From the NCBI GenBank assembly GCA_027030605.1, contig JALVEV010000054.1, forward strand, positions 1 to 14,508: 14,508 bases of DNA. The letters are read 5' to 3'. Source of the DNA: Campylobacteraceae bacterium (lineage in GTDB: Bacteria > Campylobacterota > Campylobacteria > Campylobacterales > Sulfurovaceae). Both the position numbers and the translations under genes were made by a program. Every line of letters begins with the position of its first letter. Position 1 is the first letter of the stretch. The notes under the pieces are model-generated. The model was not told where the DNA came from. It saw only the letters and a list, made by a program, of their open reading frames with translations, and did no database searches. Shown here piece by piece: positions 7,012-14,057 of this stretch.

Positions 7012-8676
7012 TTAAAACCGATAAGTAACCAACTCCCCACGTTGCAAACGAGGTAAAACATCCATCTTAATCTTACGAATCAAAAAACTCTTTTTCTTCA
7101 AAGGTATCGAGCTATTAGTAGTAATCTTTTTTAATTCAACTGAGTAGTATCGAAAGAGAAAGGAGGCAAGAGCTAAAGATAGTTCCTCTTCATCCATACT
7201 TTTTATGGTTTCATCTAACATTAAGCCTGAGAGTTGAGAACTCTCTTCTCCTTTAATTGCAGATTCAAGAAGTGAGCCATACTTTCCAAACATAGTGGGT
7301 TCAATGACACTAGAGACTTTATTGACTAACTCTCTGTTTTCAATTAGTGTTTTTATAATACTCAACTGCCCTATATCATCTCTACTACTCTCAAAAACTA
7401 TCTTTGGCTTTTTTTTAGATGCTTTATTAGATGAGACCTCTTCTACTCCAAAGTGTGCAGGATTGACAGCCAAAACTGTTGAAGCATGTGCTACATAAGC
7501 GTCTCGAATAATGGGACTAAGTTTGTCAAGATAACTCTTTATATTTTTAAAAGCCACCTCTTTCTCTCGTGGATTATTAAGGTCATACGATTTTGCCATC
7601 ATCTCAATGACAAAAGGGATGAGTGCTTGACCTGAACGTAAAAGATTAGCAACCTCTTGCACTTTTCCTGTGGCAATCATATCAGCAGGGTCTTGACCAT
7701 CTGGAAAAAGAACAACCGAACCATCAAAACCACCTTCACTTAACATTGTTGAAGCTTTTAATGCCGCAGCAACTCCTGCTTTGTCACCATCGTAGGCTAA
7801 AATAATATGTGGTTCACCTTTTCGTAAAAGTGGTAGATGTTCGGTTGTAAGAGCTGTTCCAAGTGTGGCTACAGCCTCTTTAAATCCTGCTTGATGAAAC
7901 ATAATAACATCTAAATACCCCTCACAGACAATAAGTCTCTTATTTTTATAGATATACTCTTTAGCTTTAGAGTACCCATAGAGAAGACGAGACTTATTAA
8001 ATAGTTTAGTTTGAGGTGAGTTTATATATTTTGCAGGGTGATTAGTAATAGTTCGTCCACCAAATCCAACTATTGCCCCACTTGGTGAATAGATAGGAAA
8101 AGTAATACGCTCTGTTAAACGAGCATAAAATCCACCCCTTTCACGTTGTGCTACAACTCCAGCCTCTACAGCTTTTGGAATAGGTAGCATATTTGAAGAG
8201 AGAAAATTCATAAGTTCATAAGAAGCCCCCACATAGCCTATACCAAAATACTCTATGGAGTGTTGGGTAATACCTCTTTTTTTTAGATACTCCATAGCTA
8301 CTTGGTTTTGATCTAAATTTTTTAAATACCACTGCTGTACCTGTTCTAAAAGACGACGAGCCTCACTGTTGTCACTTCCACCTTGGGTATAGGTGAGAGA
8401 GAAGTTCATTAAAGAGGCAATTTTTTCTAGGGCTTCAGGGTAGTTTAACTTCTCATACTCTTGAACAAATTTTATAGCATCACCACCAACTCCACACCCA
8501 AAACAGTGATAAATCTGCTTTGCAGGACTAATAACAAAACTTGGAGTCTTCTCCCCATGAAAGGGACAGTTTGCCTTAAAATTAGCTCCTGCTTTTTTGA
8601 CCTCAATATAGTTAGAGATAATGTCAACAATATCAATGTTATTTTTGAGTTGTTCTACTGAGCTGTTGTCAATCAT
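7012..8676 (-). CDS. dnaG: DNA primase
   Basis: DnaG makes the RNA primers for leading- and lagging-strand synthesis, working with the DnaB helicase. The 554-residue protein has the usual order. An N-terminal zinc-binding domain has C37, H40, C58 and C61 (CPFHGEKTPSF and HCFGCG). The RNA polymerase core follows with the TOPRIM fold: E252 in VCEGYLDVI, D296 and D298 in AYDGDKAG. A helical C-terminal part (about 430-554) should hold the helicase-interaction domain. The start MIDNSSVEQLKNNIDIVDII lines up with the beginning of other primases, yet there is no Shine-Dalgarno sequence: TATAAT on the minus strand ends only 6 bases before the ATG, suggesting leaderless translation. It is read away from the rnhA-rnc-aroC operon. 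Confidence 0.96.
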   Translation of the reverse strand: MIDNSSVEQLKNNIDIVDIISNYIEVKKAGANFKANCPFHGEKTPSFVISPAKQIYHCFGCGVGGDAIKFVQEYEKLNYPEALEKIASLMNFSLTYTQGGSDNSEARRLLEQVQQWYLKNLDQNQVAMEYLKKRGITQHSIEYFGIGYVGASYELMNFLSSNMLPIPKAVEAGVVAQRERGGFYARLTERITFPIYSPSGAIVGFGGRTITNHPAKYINSPQTKLFNKSRLLYGYSKAKEYIYKNKRLIVCEGYLDVIMFHQAGFKEAVATLGTALTTEHLPLLRKGEPHIILAYDGDKAGVAAALKASTMLSEGGFDGSVVLFPDGQDPADMIATGKVQEVANLLRSGQALIPFVIEMMAKSYDLNNPREKEVAFKNIKSYLDKLSPIIRDAYVAHASTVLAVNPAHFGVEEVSSNKASKKKPKIVFESSRDDIGQLSIIKTLIENRELVNKVSSVIEPTMFGKYGSLLESAIKGEESSQLSGLMLDETIKSMDEEELSLALASFLFRYYSVELKKITTNSSIPLKKKSFLIRKIKMDVLPRLQRGELVTYRF

Positions 8677-8682
8677 AAATGT

Positions 8683-8691
8683 ATTATATCA
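8683..8691 (-). promoter_or_regulatory. Extended -10 promoter immediately before dnaG
   Basis: The minus strand reads TGATATAAT, a perfect extended -10, with its last base at 8683 and the dnaG ATG beginning at 8676. Transcription normally starts about 7 bases after the -10, which here is the A of the ATG itself. At the usual 17-base spacing the -35 position is only TTATCT. Confidence 0.6.
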
Positions 8692-8790
8692 GAATTACAA
8701 CGTTAAGATAAATGAAAATAAGAGAAGTAAGAAAATGAATAGATAGCCGTTATATCAAGACGACCTCTATTCTATGATTTGGGTAGTAGT

Positions 8791-9012
8791 TTAGGCAACA
8801 CGATGTAGTTGTGTATACCAATCCTCCGATTCATCAGCATCGACAATGGTAACCTCCAAGCCCTCTTCTCCCATTGAAACGTCGACAATATGCTCTTCAG
8901 GAATATCAAGTATCTCTTCGCAGTAGCAGATTGCATTACTATATTCGAAAAGGTCATTTAAATTCCAACTTTTGTCTAGCTTTCTTCTTGCTATTACAAA
9001 AAACTCCTCCAT
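8791..9012 (-). CDS. Small acidic protein upstream of dnaG, unknown function
   Basis: From the ATG at 9012 this encodes 73 residues, rich in Glu and Asp (VDADESEDW near the C-terminus), with two cysteines in NAICYCEEI. A TTG two codons upstream (9018) is possible, but AAAGGAG lies 6 bases before the ATG and would touch the TTG, so the ATG is chosen. There is no signal peptide or membrane segment, so it should be cytoplasmic. No family is recognised. It has its own ribosome binding site and lies 114 bases upstream of dnaG on the same strand, with the dnaG promoter in between. A second frame over 8772-8957 is a shadow without a ribosome binding site. A possible -10 (TATAAC, 9037-9042) lies upstream. 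Confidence 0.65.
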   Translation of the reverse strand: MEEFFVIARRKLDKSWNLNDLFEYSNAICYCEEILDIPEEHIVDVSMGEEGLEVTIVDADESEDWYTQLHRVA

Positions 9013-9297
9013 ATCCAACTCCTTTAAAATTGATATGTTATATTTTAATATAAATTCCTCTCGTATGCCAAGTTTTTAATAAAAATAATAAGTAATTTCT
9101 CTATTTTTTTTAAAAAATATCAAAAAGCAATATTAAAAAAAATGAAATTATATATAAAAGAATTGTTTTTATTTGTTTATATTAAAAATAGTTATTATTT
9201 ATGCCAAGATAGATAAAAAAGCTCTTTTTACATTCAAACTATTTCACCTTATTAAGTCCAATATGTTAAAATTAATGAAAATATCATAAGGCTAACT
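9013..9297 (+). other. AT-rich divergent intergenic region
   Basis: About 285 bases separate the divergent small-protein gene and the TPR gene. It is extremely AT-rich with homopolymer runs, has no credible reading frame, tRNA or strong hairpin, and probably holds only promoters. For the plus strand, TGTTAAAAT at 9264-9272 is a good extended -10 for the TPR-rnhA-rnc-aroC operon; for the minus strand TATAAC at 9037-9042 is a weak candidate. Confidence 0.5.
9264..9272 (+). promoter_or_regulatory. Extended -10 promoter for the TPR-rnhA-rnc-aroC operon
   Basis: TGTTAAAAT is an extended -10 with 5 of 6 matches to TATAAT, 25 bases before the TTG start at 9298. No other promoter-like box is evident before aroC, so this one probably drives the four-gene operon. 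Confidence 0.45.
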
Positions 9298-10347
9298 TTG
9301 GACAATATACTTCCTGCTTATAATGACCCTCTCTTTAGTATTTTGGTTATTATTATTTTAATTCTCATTGTTGCAATTAGCTCTTTTGTTATGGGGAGTC
9401 TTAAAGAGAAAAAAAAGCATAATACGCTTAATGATTTTCTGAAGGAGTTTAATCGGAAAGAGCATCTACTCGAAATTGAGGAGATGCCCTTTGAACCAAC
9501 TCTAATTAAACCTCTCTCTTTATTGGCAGAAGCATTTTCAAATCAAGGAGAGTACCAAAAATCAATAAATTTATATCTCTATCTTATTGAACATATCAAT
9601 GATTTTTCCGATAAAGAGAAGATTTTGGAACAATTAGGAAGCACCTATTTAAAAGCTGGTTTTCTCAAACGTGCAGAGTCTATTTTTTTACAGATTCTTC
9701 ATAAGTATCCACGTAATATAAAAACCCTTTACAATTTAGGAGTTGTCTATGAACTACTTCATGAACATGATAAAGCCCTTAACACTTTAATCCCTCTAAA
9801 TATACTAGAGGAAGATACAAGCAGTTTAGAAGCACATATCAAACTAAACAAACTTCTTGATAACAAACAACTCTCTAATGAAGAAAAAGTCCAAAAGCTC
9901 AAAGCTCTTTTAGAGAATGAACACTATGCCTATCGTAGAGTTATTCAAGCACTTTTTACATTAGATTTAGAAGTTGCATGGAACAGTATTCAACCTAATA
10001 AAATAGATTCTATAGTTGATATTTTATGGTTCTTACCCTCTTCAAACCTCAACTTAGATATAATTTCATCAAGTGAAACACTCTTAGCTATCTACCTTGC
10101 AAAAGGTTATATTAAGGCTCAAGAGAGAACACCTAAAAGTAACATATTTGCCATAGATACCATTATCTCTGTTAAACAGACTGGTAGCGATAATATAGAT
10201 TTAGTTTTTAACTATGGTTGTAGAAAGTGTAAACAGCACTTTCCTATTAGTTTTACAAGATGTCCAAAGTGTTATGCCATAGATTCCATACAAATTAAGG
10301 AGACCCTTGCAGAAAAAAAAGAACAAACAGGTTACTCTCTACTCTGA
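9298..10347 (+). CDS. LapB-like membrane-anchored TPR protein with C-terminal zinc ribbon
   Basis: A 349-residue protein starting at TTG (AAGG 6 bases upstream). Residues about 12-34 form one hydrophobic N-terminal anchor, followed by helical tetratricopeptide-type repeats over about 60-200 (for example LGSTYLKAGFLKRAESIFLQ and LGVVYELLHEHDKAL). The C-terminus has four cysteines, C308, C311, C322 and C325, in CRKC and CPKC, a rubredoxin-like metal site. This architecture is that of LapB (YciM), which in E. coli controls LPS synthesis by directing FtsH-mediated turnover of LpxC. Sequence identity looks low in the middle region, so orthology is inferred from architecture only. The gene overlaps rnhA by 41 bases and heads the operon. 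An equivalent gene lies upstream of rnhA in other Campylobacterota as I recall. Confidence 0.75.
   Translation: MDNILPAYNDPLFSILVIIILILIVAISSFVMGSLKEKKKHNTLNDFLKEFNRKEHLLEIEEMPFEPTLIKPLSLLAEAFSNQGEYQKSINLYLYLIEHINDFSDKEKILEQLGSTYLKAGFLKRAESIFLQILHKYPRNIKTLYNLGVVYELLHEHDKALNTLIPLNILEEDTSSLEAHIKLNKLLDNKQLSNEEKVQKLKALLENEHYAYRRVIQALFTLDLEVAWNSIQPNKIDSIVDILWFLPSSNLNLDIISSSETLLAIYLAKGYIKAQERTPKSNIFAIDTIISVKQTGSDNIDLVFNYGCRKCKQHFPISFTRCPKCYAIDSIQIKETLAEKKEQTGYSLL
10297..10309 (+). promoter_or_regulatory. Ribosome binding site deciding the rnhA TTG start
   Basis: AAGGAG (10297-10302) lies inside the end of the TPR gene, 4 bases before the TTG at 10307-10309. No ATG or GTG is available in frame before the first catalytic aspartate, so this TTG is the start. 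Confidence 0.6.
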
Positions 10348-10771
10348 TGGCTCTAGTCTTGGAAACCCAGGGCCTGGAGGTTATGGAGGTATTTTAGAGT
10401 TTAATGGTCATGAGAAAGAGTTCTCTGGAGGTGAAGCCCATACCACCAATAACCGTATGGAGCTTCGTGGAGTAATTGAAGGTCTAAAACTCATAAAAGA
10501 GCCTTGTGATGTTACCGTTATCTCAGACAGCTCCTATGTGGTCAATGCTATAAACTCTTGGTTAGAGGGCTGGATAAAAAAAGATTTTAAAAAGGTTAAA
10601 AATGTTGACCTTTGGAGAGAGTACACTGAGGTAGCTAAAACTCATAAGATTAAAGGTGTTTGGGTACGTGGTCACGATGGGCATGAAGAGAATGAACGTT
10701 GCGATAAACTTGCTTTCAATGAAGCTCAACGACAAAAAGAGTTATTATATAAAGGAAAAACAGAACTATGA
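10307..10771 (+). CDS. rnhA: Ribonuclease HI
   Basis: RNase HI degrades the RNA strand of RNA-DNA hybrids, removing R-loops and primer RNA. The 154-residue protein has the full set of active-site residues: D14 ([14 protein letters not shown]), E52 (NNRMELRG), D74 (VISDSSYVV), H123 and D133 ([12 protein letters not shown]). The basic [12 protein letters not shown] segment (85-96) matches the handle region of E. coli RNase HI. Translation begins at TTG, 41 bases inside the TPR gene, with AAGGAG 4 bases before it. The stop overlaps the rnc start by ATGA. Production alongside RNase III makes this an RNA-processing operon; weak start plus overlap suggest low, coupled expression. Confidence 0.95.
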   Translation: MQKKKNKQVTLYSDGSSLGNPGPGGYGGILEFNGHEKEFSGGEAHTTNNRMELRGVIEGLKLIKEPCDVTVISDSSYVVNAINSWLEGWIKKDFKKVKNVDLWREYTEVAKTHKIKGVWVRGHDGHEENERCDKLAFNEAQRQKELLYKGKTEL

Positions 10772-11445
10772 AACATTTTAAAGCATTAGAGAAGGCTTTA
10801 AACTACAAATTTAAACGAGATGACCTCATCACCGAAGCACTCACGCATAAAAGTTATAAAAAACCTTATAATAATGAGCGATTAGAGTTCTTAGGTGATG
10901 CTGTACTTGACTTAATTGTAGGAGAGTACCTTTTTACAAAGTTTCCCAATGAAGATGAGGGAGTTCTCTCAAAAATTCGTGCCTCATTGGTTAATGAAAA
11001 AGGATTTACTAAACTTGCAAACAACATCAACTTAGGAGATTCTCTTCTTATCTCTGGAGCAGAAGAGAACAACAAAGGGAGAACAAAACCATCTCTTCTC
11101 TCTAACGCTTTTGAGGCTGTTATTGGTGCTATCTATTTAGAATCAGGACTTGAAACAACTGCAAAAATTGCTATTAAACTTATTGAAGATGCATATGAGA
11201 GCATAGACCTCAACTCTCTCTCAAAAGACTTTAAAACAGCCTTGCAAGAGCTTACTCAAGCTGATTTTGGAGAGACACCCAACTATAAATTAGTTCGTGC
11301 ATTTGGTCCCGACCATAAAAAAGAGTTTGAAATAGCTGTAGAGCTTCAAAATCGCATTATTGCCTCTGCACTAGGTCGTTCTAAAAAAGAGGCTCAACAA
11401 AAAGCAGCAGAGATTGCCCTTAAGACACTCAAAGGAGAGATTTAA
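10768..11445 (+). CDS. rnc: Ribonuclease III
   Basis: RNase III cleaves double-stranded RNA as a homodimer, processing rRNA precursors and antisense or structured mRNAs. The 225-residue protein carries the signature [14 protein letters not shown] with E37, E40 and D44, then E64, and the second acidic cluster around E116 ([14 protein letters not shown]). The position equal to E. coli D114 is asparagine here (N113). A double-stranded RNA binding domain occupies about 155-224 (LQELTQ, the conserved [20 protein letters not shown], and [16 protein letters not shown]). The start overlaps the rnhA stop (ATGA) and its stop shares one base with the aroC start (TAATG), so the three are translationally coupled. 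Confidence 0.96.
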   Translation: MKHFKALEKALNYKFKRDDLITEALTHKSYKKPYNNERLEFLGDAVLDLIVGEYLFTKFPNEDEGVLSKIRASLVNEKGFTKLANNINLGDSLLISGAEENNKGRTKPSLLSNAFEAVIGAIYLESGLETTAKIAIKLIEDAYESIDLNSLSKDFKTALQELTQADFGETPNYKLVRAFGPDHKKEFEIAVELQNRIIASALGRSKKEAQQKAAEIALKTLKGEI

Positions 11446-12524
11446 TGAACAACACCTTTGGAAAAGCCTTTAGCATAACTACCTTTGGGGAGTCCCATGG
11501 TAAAGCATTAGGATGTATTGTCGATGGAGTACCAGCTGGACTTCCTATAGATGAAGTTTTTATACAGTCTGAACTAGATAGACGAAAACCAGGGAAATCA
11601 AAACTTGAAACAGCGAGAAAAGAGGACGACAAAGTAGAGATACTCTCTGGAACTTTTGAGGGAGTCTCAACAGGAACCCCCATTATGATGATTATCTTCA
11701 ATGGTAACCAAAAGAGTCGTGATTACGATAATATAAAAGATATTTTTCGTCCAGGTCATGCAGACTTTACCTATTTTCATAAATATGGACTACGAGACTA
11801 CCGTGGTGGTGGACGAAGCTCTGCAAGAGAGACAGCAGCAAGAGTAGCAGCAGGGGCTATTGCAAAACTAATGCTTAAAACTTTAGGAGTAGAGATTCGT
11901 TCAGGTCTCTGTTCAGTAGATGGAATAGAGGCTAAAAACTATGACTTTGACCATGCAAAAGACTCTAAACTTTATGCGTTAGATAGAGAAGTTGAAGCTA
12001 AACAGGAAGAGGCGATTTTGTCTGCTAAAAATCGACACGACTCAGTAGGTGGTGTTGTTCTAACTGTTGCAACAGGTGTGCCTATTGGGCTTGGTGAACC
12101 ACTCTACTACAAACTTGATGCTAAATTAGCCGATGCAATGATGGGTATTAACGCAGCTAAAGGAGTTGAAATTGGCGAAGGAGTCGCAAGTACCTCTCTA
12201 AAAGGTAGCCAAAATAATGACGGCATTACCCCAAATGGATTTAGCTCAAACCATGCAGGTGGTATTTTAGGTGGAATCTCAAATGGAGACGATATTGTCA
12301 TTAAAACCCACTTTAAACCAACACCGTCTATCTTCCAAGAGCAAGATACTGTCAATACTGCTAATGAAGCACAAAAGTTTGAGCTTAAGGGTCGCCATGA
12401 CCCTTGTGTTGCTATACGAGGTTCAATTGTATGTGAAGCGATGATGGCATTGGTATTAGCCGATATGACACTACTTAATATGGGTTCTAAAATGGAGCAT
12501 CTACAAGCTATTTACAAAAAATAA
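11445..12524 (+). CDS. aroC: Chorismate synthase
   Basis: AroC performs the last shikimate-pathway step, eliminating phosphate from EPSP to give chorismate, using reduced FMN. The 359-residue protein has all three family signatures: TTFGESHGKALG with H18, the central GGGRSSARETAARVAAGA (121-138), and RHDPCVAIRGS starting at 317. Basic residues R46/R47 and H105 (RPGHADFTY) fit the substrate pocket. AAGGAG (11432-11437) precedes the ATG, which shares its A with the rnc stop. There is no extra flavin-reductase domain, so it is the monofunctional bacterial type and needs an external reductant. It is the last gene in the operon; its stop codon lies in the stem of a terminator-like hairpin. Confidence 0.97.
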   Translation: MNNTFGKAFSITTFGESHGKALGCIVDGVPAGLPIDEVFIQSELDRRKPGKSKLETARKEDDKVEILSGTFEGVSTGTPIMMIIFNGNQKSRDYDNIKDIFRPGHADFTYFHKYGLRDYRGGGRSSARETAARVAAGAIAKLMLKTLGVEIRSGLCSVDGIEAKNYDFDHAKDSKLYALDREVEAKQEEAILSAKNRHDSVGGVVLTVATGVPIGLGEPLYYKLDAKLADAMMGINAAKGVEIGEGVASTSLKGSQNNDGITPNGFSSNHAGGILGGISNGDDIVIKTHFKPTPSIFQEQDTVNTANEAQKFELKGRHDPCVAIRGSIVCEAMMALVLADMTLLNMGSKMEHLQAIYKK

Positions 12525-12546
12525 ACAGTTTTTTTCTGTTTATTTT
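12518..12546 (+). terminator. AT-rich terminator hairpin after aroC
   Basis: AAAATAAACAG (12518-12528) and CTGTTTATTTT (12536-12546) form a perfect 11-base-pair stem around a seven-T loop. The aroC TAA (12522-12524) lies in the 5' arm. The U-rich tract is within the 3' arm rather than after it, so termination strength is uncertain. Confidence 0.6.
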
Positions 12547-12598
12547 AATTAAAATATACTTTCAAAAAAAACTACTTTAAATCTCTTACACAATATAC

Positions 12599-12630
12599 AA
12601 CAAGTATCCGTTATAATACATAACAAGTAT
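12599..12630 (+). repeat. Short direct repeats flanking a TATAAT
   Basis: AACAAGTAT occurs at 12599-12607 and again at 12622-12630, 23 bases apart, with a TATAAT at 12612-12617 between them. About two helical turns separate the copies, so a regulator could bind both; nothing else supports this. Confidence 0.3.
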
Positions 12631-12677
12631 TGTACTTTACACTACAAACTAATTAATAGTTTTAATATTATTTTAAG

Positions 12678-12683
12678 TATAAT
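12678..12683 (+). promoter_or_regulatory. -10 box for the 206-residue lipoprotein gene
   Basis: A perfect TATAAT lies 46 bases before the ATG at 12730. An in-frame ATG at 12682 overlaps this box and so cannot be the translation start if the promoter is used. Confidence 0.5.
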
Positions 12684-12729
12684 GCTTGTTTTAATACTAT
12701 TTATCATATCTTTATACGAGGAAATACTT

Positions 12730-13350
12730 ATGTCACTATCTAACTTTTTATTACCAACTATTACCTCAATAGGATTACTATCTTTGATAGGGTGTGGAGA
12801 GAGCCAAAACAGTGCTTTTATCTATACAAGAGTTGATGAACCATCCTCTATTATAACAAGAGACTCCAATGCAACCATGCGTCCTGCAACTCCAACATTG
12901 AAGAACATTACTTTAAAACTTATTCAAATCGTAAAAACAGATGTAACCCATGAGAATCAAAAAGAGGCTATCACTTTTACTACAGAGACTCGATATTGTG
13001 ATATTTCAGGTCTAAGAGAGTCTGAACATCAAGGAGATTTAACCAAGATTAAAAAATTAGAGAAATTTGATAGATGTAAAACTACAAAATATATACAAAA
13101 TGGCTATCTGACATTTAATTATTTAGAGCTAGACAGTGAGGGAAAATATCCTAAAAGTGTCAATATAACAGTTAATGAGGATTATACTTTTGATGATATT
13201 TTGCTTAAAAAAGGCAGTAAAATTGAGAGTCAAATTAGCTATACTAATGATAAAAAGATTAATACTATCTCTATAAAAGCTAATGGTGTTGTTACTTATC
13301 AGTATGGAACTTATAGGCTTATTGAGGATAAAGAGCGTATTCAATTTTAA
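12730..13350 (+). CDS. Lipoprotein of unknown function
   Basis: A 206-residue protein from the ATG at 12730, with GAGGA (12718-12722) 7 bases upstream. A frame-extending ATG at 12682 is rejected because it falls in a -10 box and would bury the signal peptide. Residues 1-22 form a lipoprotein signal ending LSLIGC, with C22 as the lipidated cysteine, followed by a serine- and threonine-rich linker. The mature domain is beta-rich with two cysteines (RYCDIS and DRCKTT, about 40 residues apart) that could form a disulfide, and it has a repeated alternation of polar and hydrophobic residues toward the end (TISIKANGVVTYQYG). No family is recognised. It stands alone, with its own promoter and terminator. 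Confidence 0.75.
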   Translation: MSLSNFLLPTITSIGLLSLIGCGESQNSAFIYTRVDEPSSIITRDSNATMRPATPTLKNITLKLIQIVKTDVTHENQKEAITFTTETRYCDISGLRESEHQGDLTKIKKLEKFDRCKTTKYIQNGYLTFNYLELDSEGKYPKSVNITVNEDYTFDDILLKKGSKIESQISYTNDKKINTISIKANGVVTYQYGTYRLIEDKERIQF

Positions 13351-13361
13351 TCTAATAGAGG

Positions 13362-13391
13362 AGTTAAAGAGTAAACATTTACTCTTTAACT
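13362..13391 (+). terminator. Strong hairpin terminator after the lipoprotein gene
   Basis: AGTTAAAGAGTAAA (13362-13375) and TTTACTCTTTAACT (13378-13391) are perfect inverted repeats of 14 bases with a two-base gap, so the practical stem is 13 pairs with a four-base loop. It begins 12 bases after the stop and is followed by AAATTTTAAAAATT, a broken U tract. Confidence 0.75.
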
Positions 13392-13447
13392 AAATTTTAA
13401 AAATTAGAAATTCCATCTACATAACACTAACAAATTCCAATCCTAAT

Positions 13448-13588
13448 CTAAATTAAAAATCCATAGTCCAAACAAACCAAAGAGAAAAGAGCCAAAGCTT
13501 CAGTAAAACTATAACGATTTTTAGTAATTTGACGAGCAATATTTTGGACATGATTAAGATGTAGAATATTAATGACAATATTCTTTAT
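13448..13588 (-). pseudogene. Orphan C-terminal reading-frame remnant
   Basis: The minus strand has an open stretch of 46 codons between a stop at 13589-13591 and a TAG at 13448-13450, without a plausible start or ribosome binding site. The translation contains HLNHVQNIARQITKNRYSF followed by TEALALFSLVCLDYGFLI, which reads like a real protein tail (amphipathic helix with a basic face, then a hydrophobic end) rather than chance. It could be the C-terminus of a lost gene, for example a transposase, but I do not recognise it. Its upstream end overlaps the end of the RND fragment in another frame. Confidence 0.35.
13563..13584 (-). repeat. Hairpin at the end of the RND fragment
   Basis: AGAATATT (13563-13570) and AATATTCT (13577-13584) are 8-base inverted repeats around AATGAC, and overlap the stop codon of the RND-derived frame (13569-13571). 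It may act as a weak terminator or mark a rearrangement point. Confidence 0.35.
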
Positions 13589-14057
13589 CTACTATTTTAA
13601 AAAAATCATACAATCTTGACTTTTTGGGGGCTTTGAAGAACTCTACTCCCAATAATTTCTTTATCTCTTTTCGTTTTGCATTTTCATTCATCCATATTGA
13701 TATCTCTATGGGATTCCTTGCTCCCAAGGGAAATAAATTGCTTAGTGTAAAGAGTATTAAAAAGACAGCTACAATAATCGCCCCTACCATTCGTTCGGCT
13801 GAGGCTTTGAACTGCTTTTGTTCGCCTATCTGCTCCATCTCTACATTTGGGTTGAGTTTGACCTTTTGGAGTTGCTCTTCTAGGTTTGCCATAATGTGAG
13901 AGATTGCCACTTTTTCTCTATTTCCGTAAACCTCTAAAGTGTAGTTTAACCCATCTATTGTAATGGTGCTTGGCTCTCTGTTTGAGTTTAGTTTGGCTAT
14001 TTTACTTAGAGGAATTTTGCCTTTTGGAGTAACAATTAGATTTATTAATCTTGACAA
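13569..14057 (-). pseudogene. Fragment of an RND-type efflux transporter (162 codons)
   Basis: The frame from a TTG at 14057 encodes 162 residues with no good ribosome binding site; an in-frame stop lies a few codons upstream. Residues about 6-105 resemble an internal piece of RND pumps of the CusA/AcrB class. The piece runs from the periplasmic TPKGKIPLSKIAKL segment, through the helix before the membrane (EQIGEQKQFKASAERM), into the first hydrophobic part of a transmembrane helix (VGAIIVAVFLILFTL, 91-105). A full pump has over 1000 residues, so both ends are missing. Residues 106-162 (FPLGARNPIEIS, then a basic tail) do not look like RND sequence and may come from another gene. It reads as a chimeric remnant, not a working pump; a small membrane protein cannot be excluded. 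Confidence 0.6.

Noticed and set aside
8737..8772. GAATAGA/TCTATTC inverted repeat between dnaG and the small protein
   Set aside because: Only 7 pairs around a 22-base loop with no U tract; not a convincing terminator or operator.
8772..8957. 61-codon frame overlapping the small acidic protein
   Set aside because: It is in another frame of the same strand, has no ribosome binding site, and is outcompeted by the frame with AAAGGAG before its ATG.
11429..11701. 90-codon minus-strand frame over the rnc/aroC junction
   Set aside because: Antisense shadow of the aroC signature regions.
13129..13344. 71-codon minus-strand frame inside the 206-residue lipoprotein gene
   Set aside because: Ile/Asn-rich antisense shadow without start signals.
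13624..13899. 91-codon plus-strand frame over the RND fragment
   Set aside because: The opposite strand carries recognisable RND-pump sequence, so this frame is a shadow.
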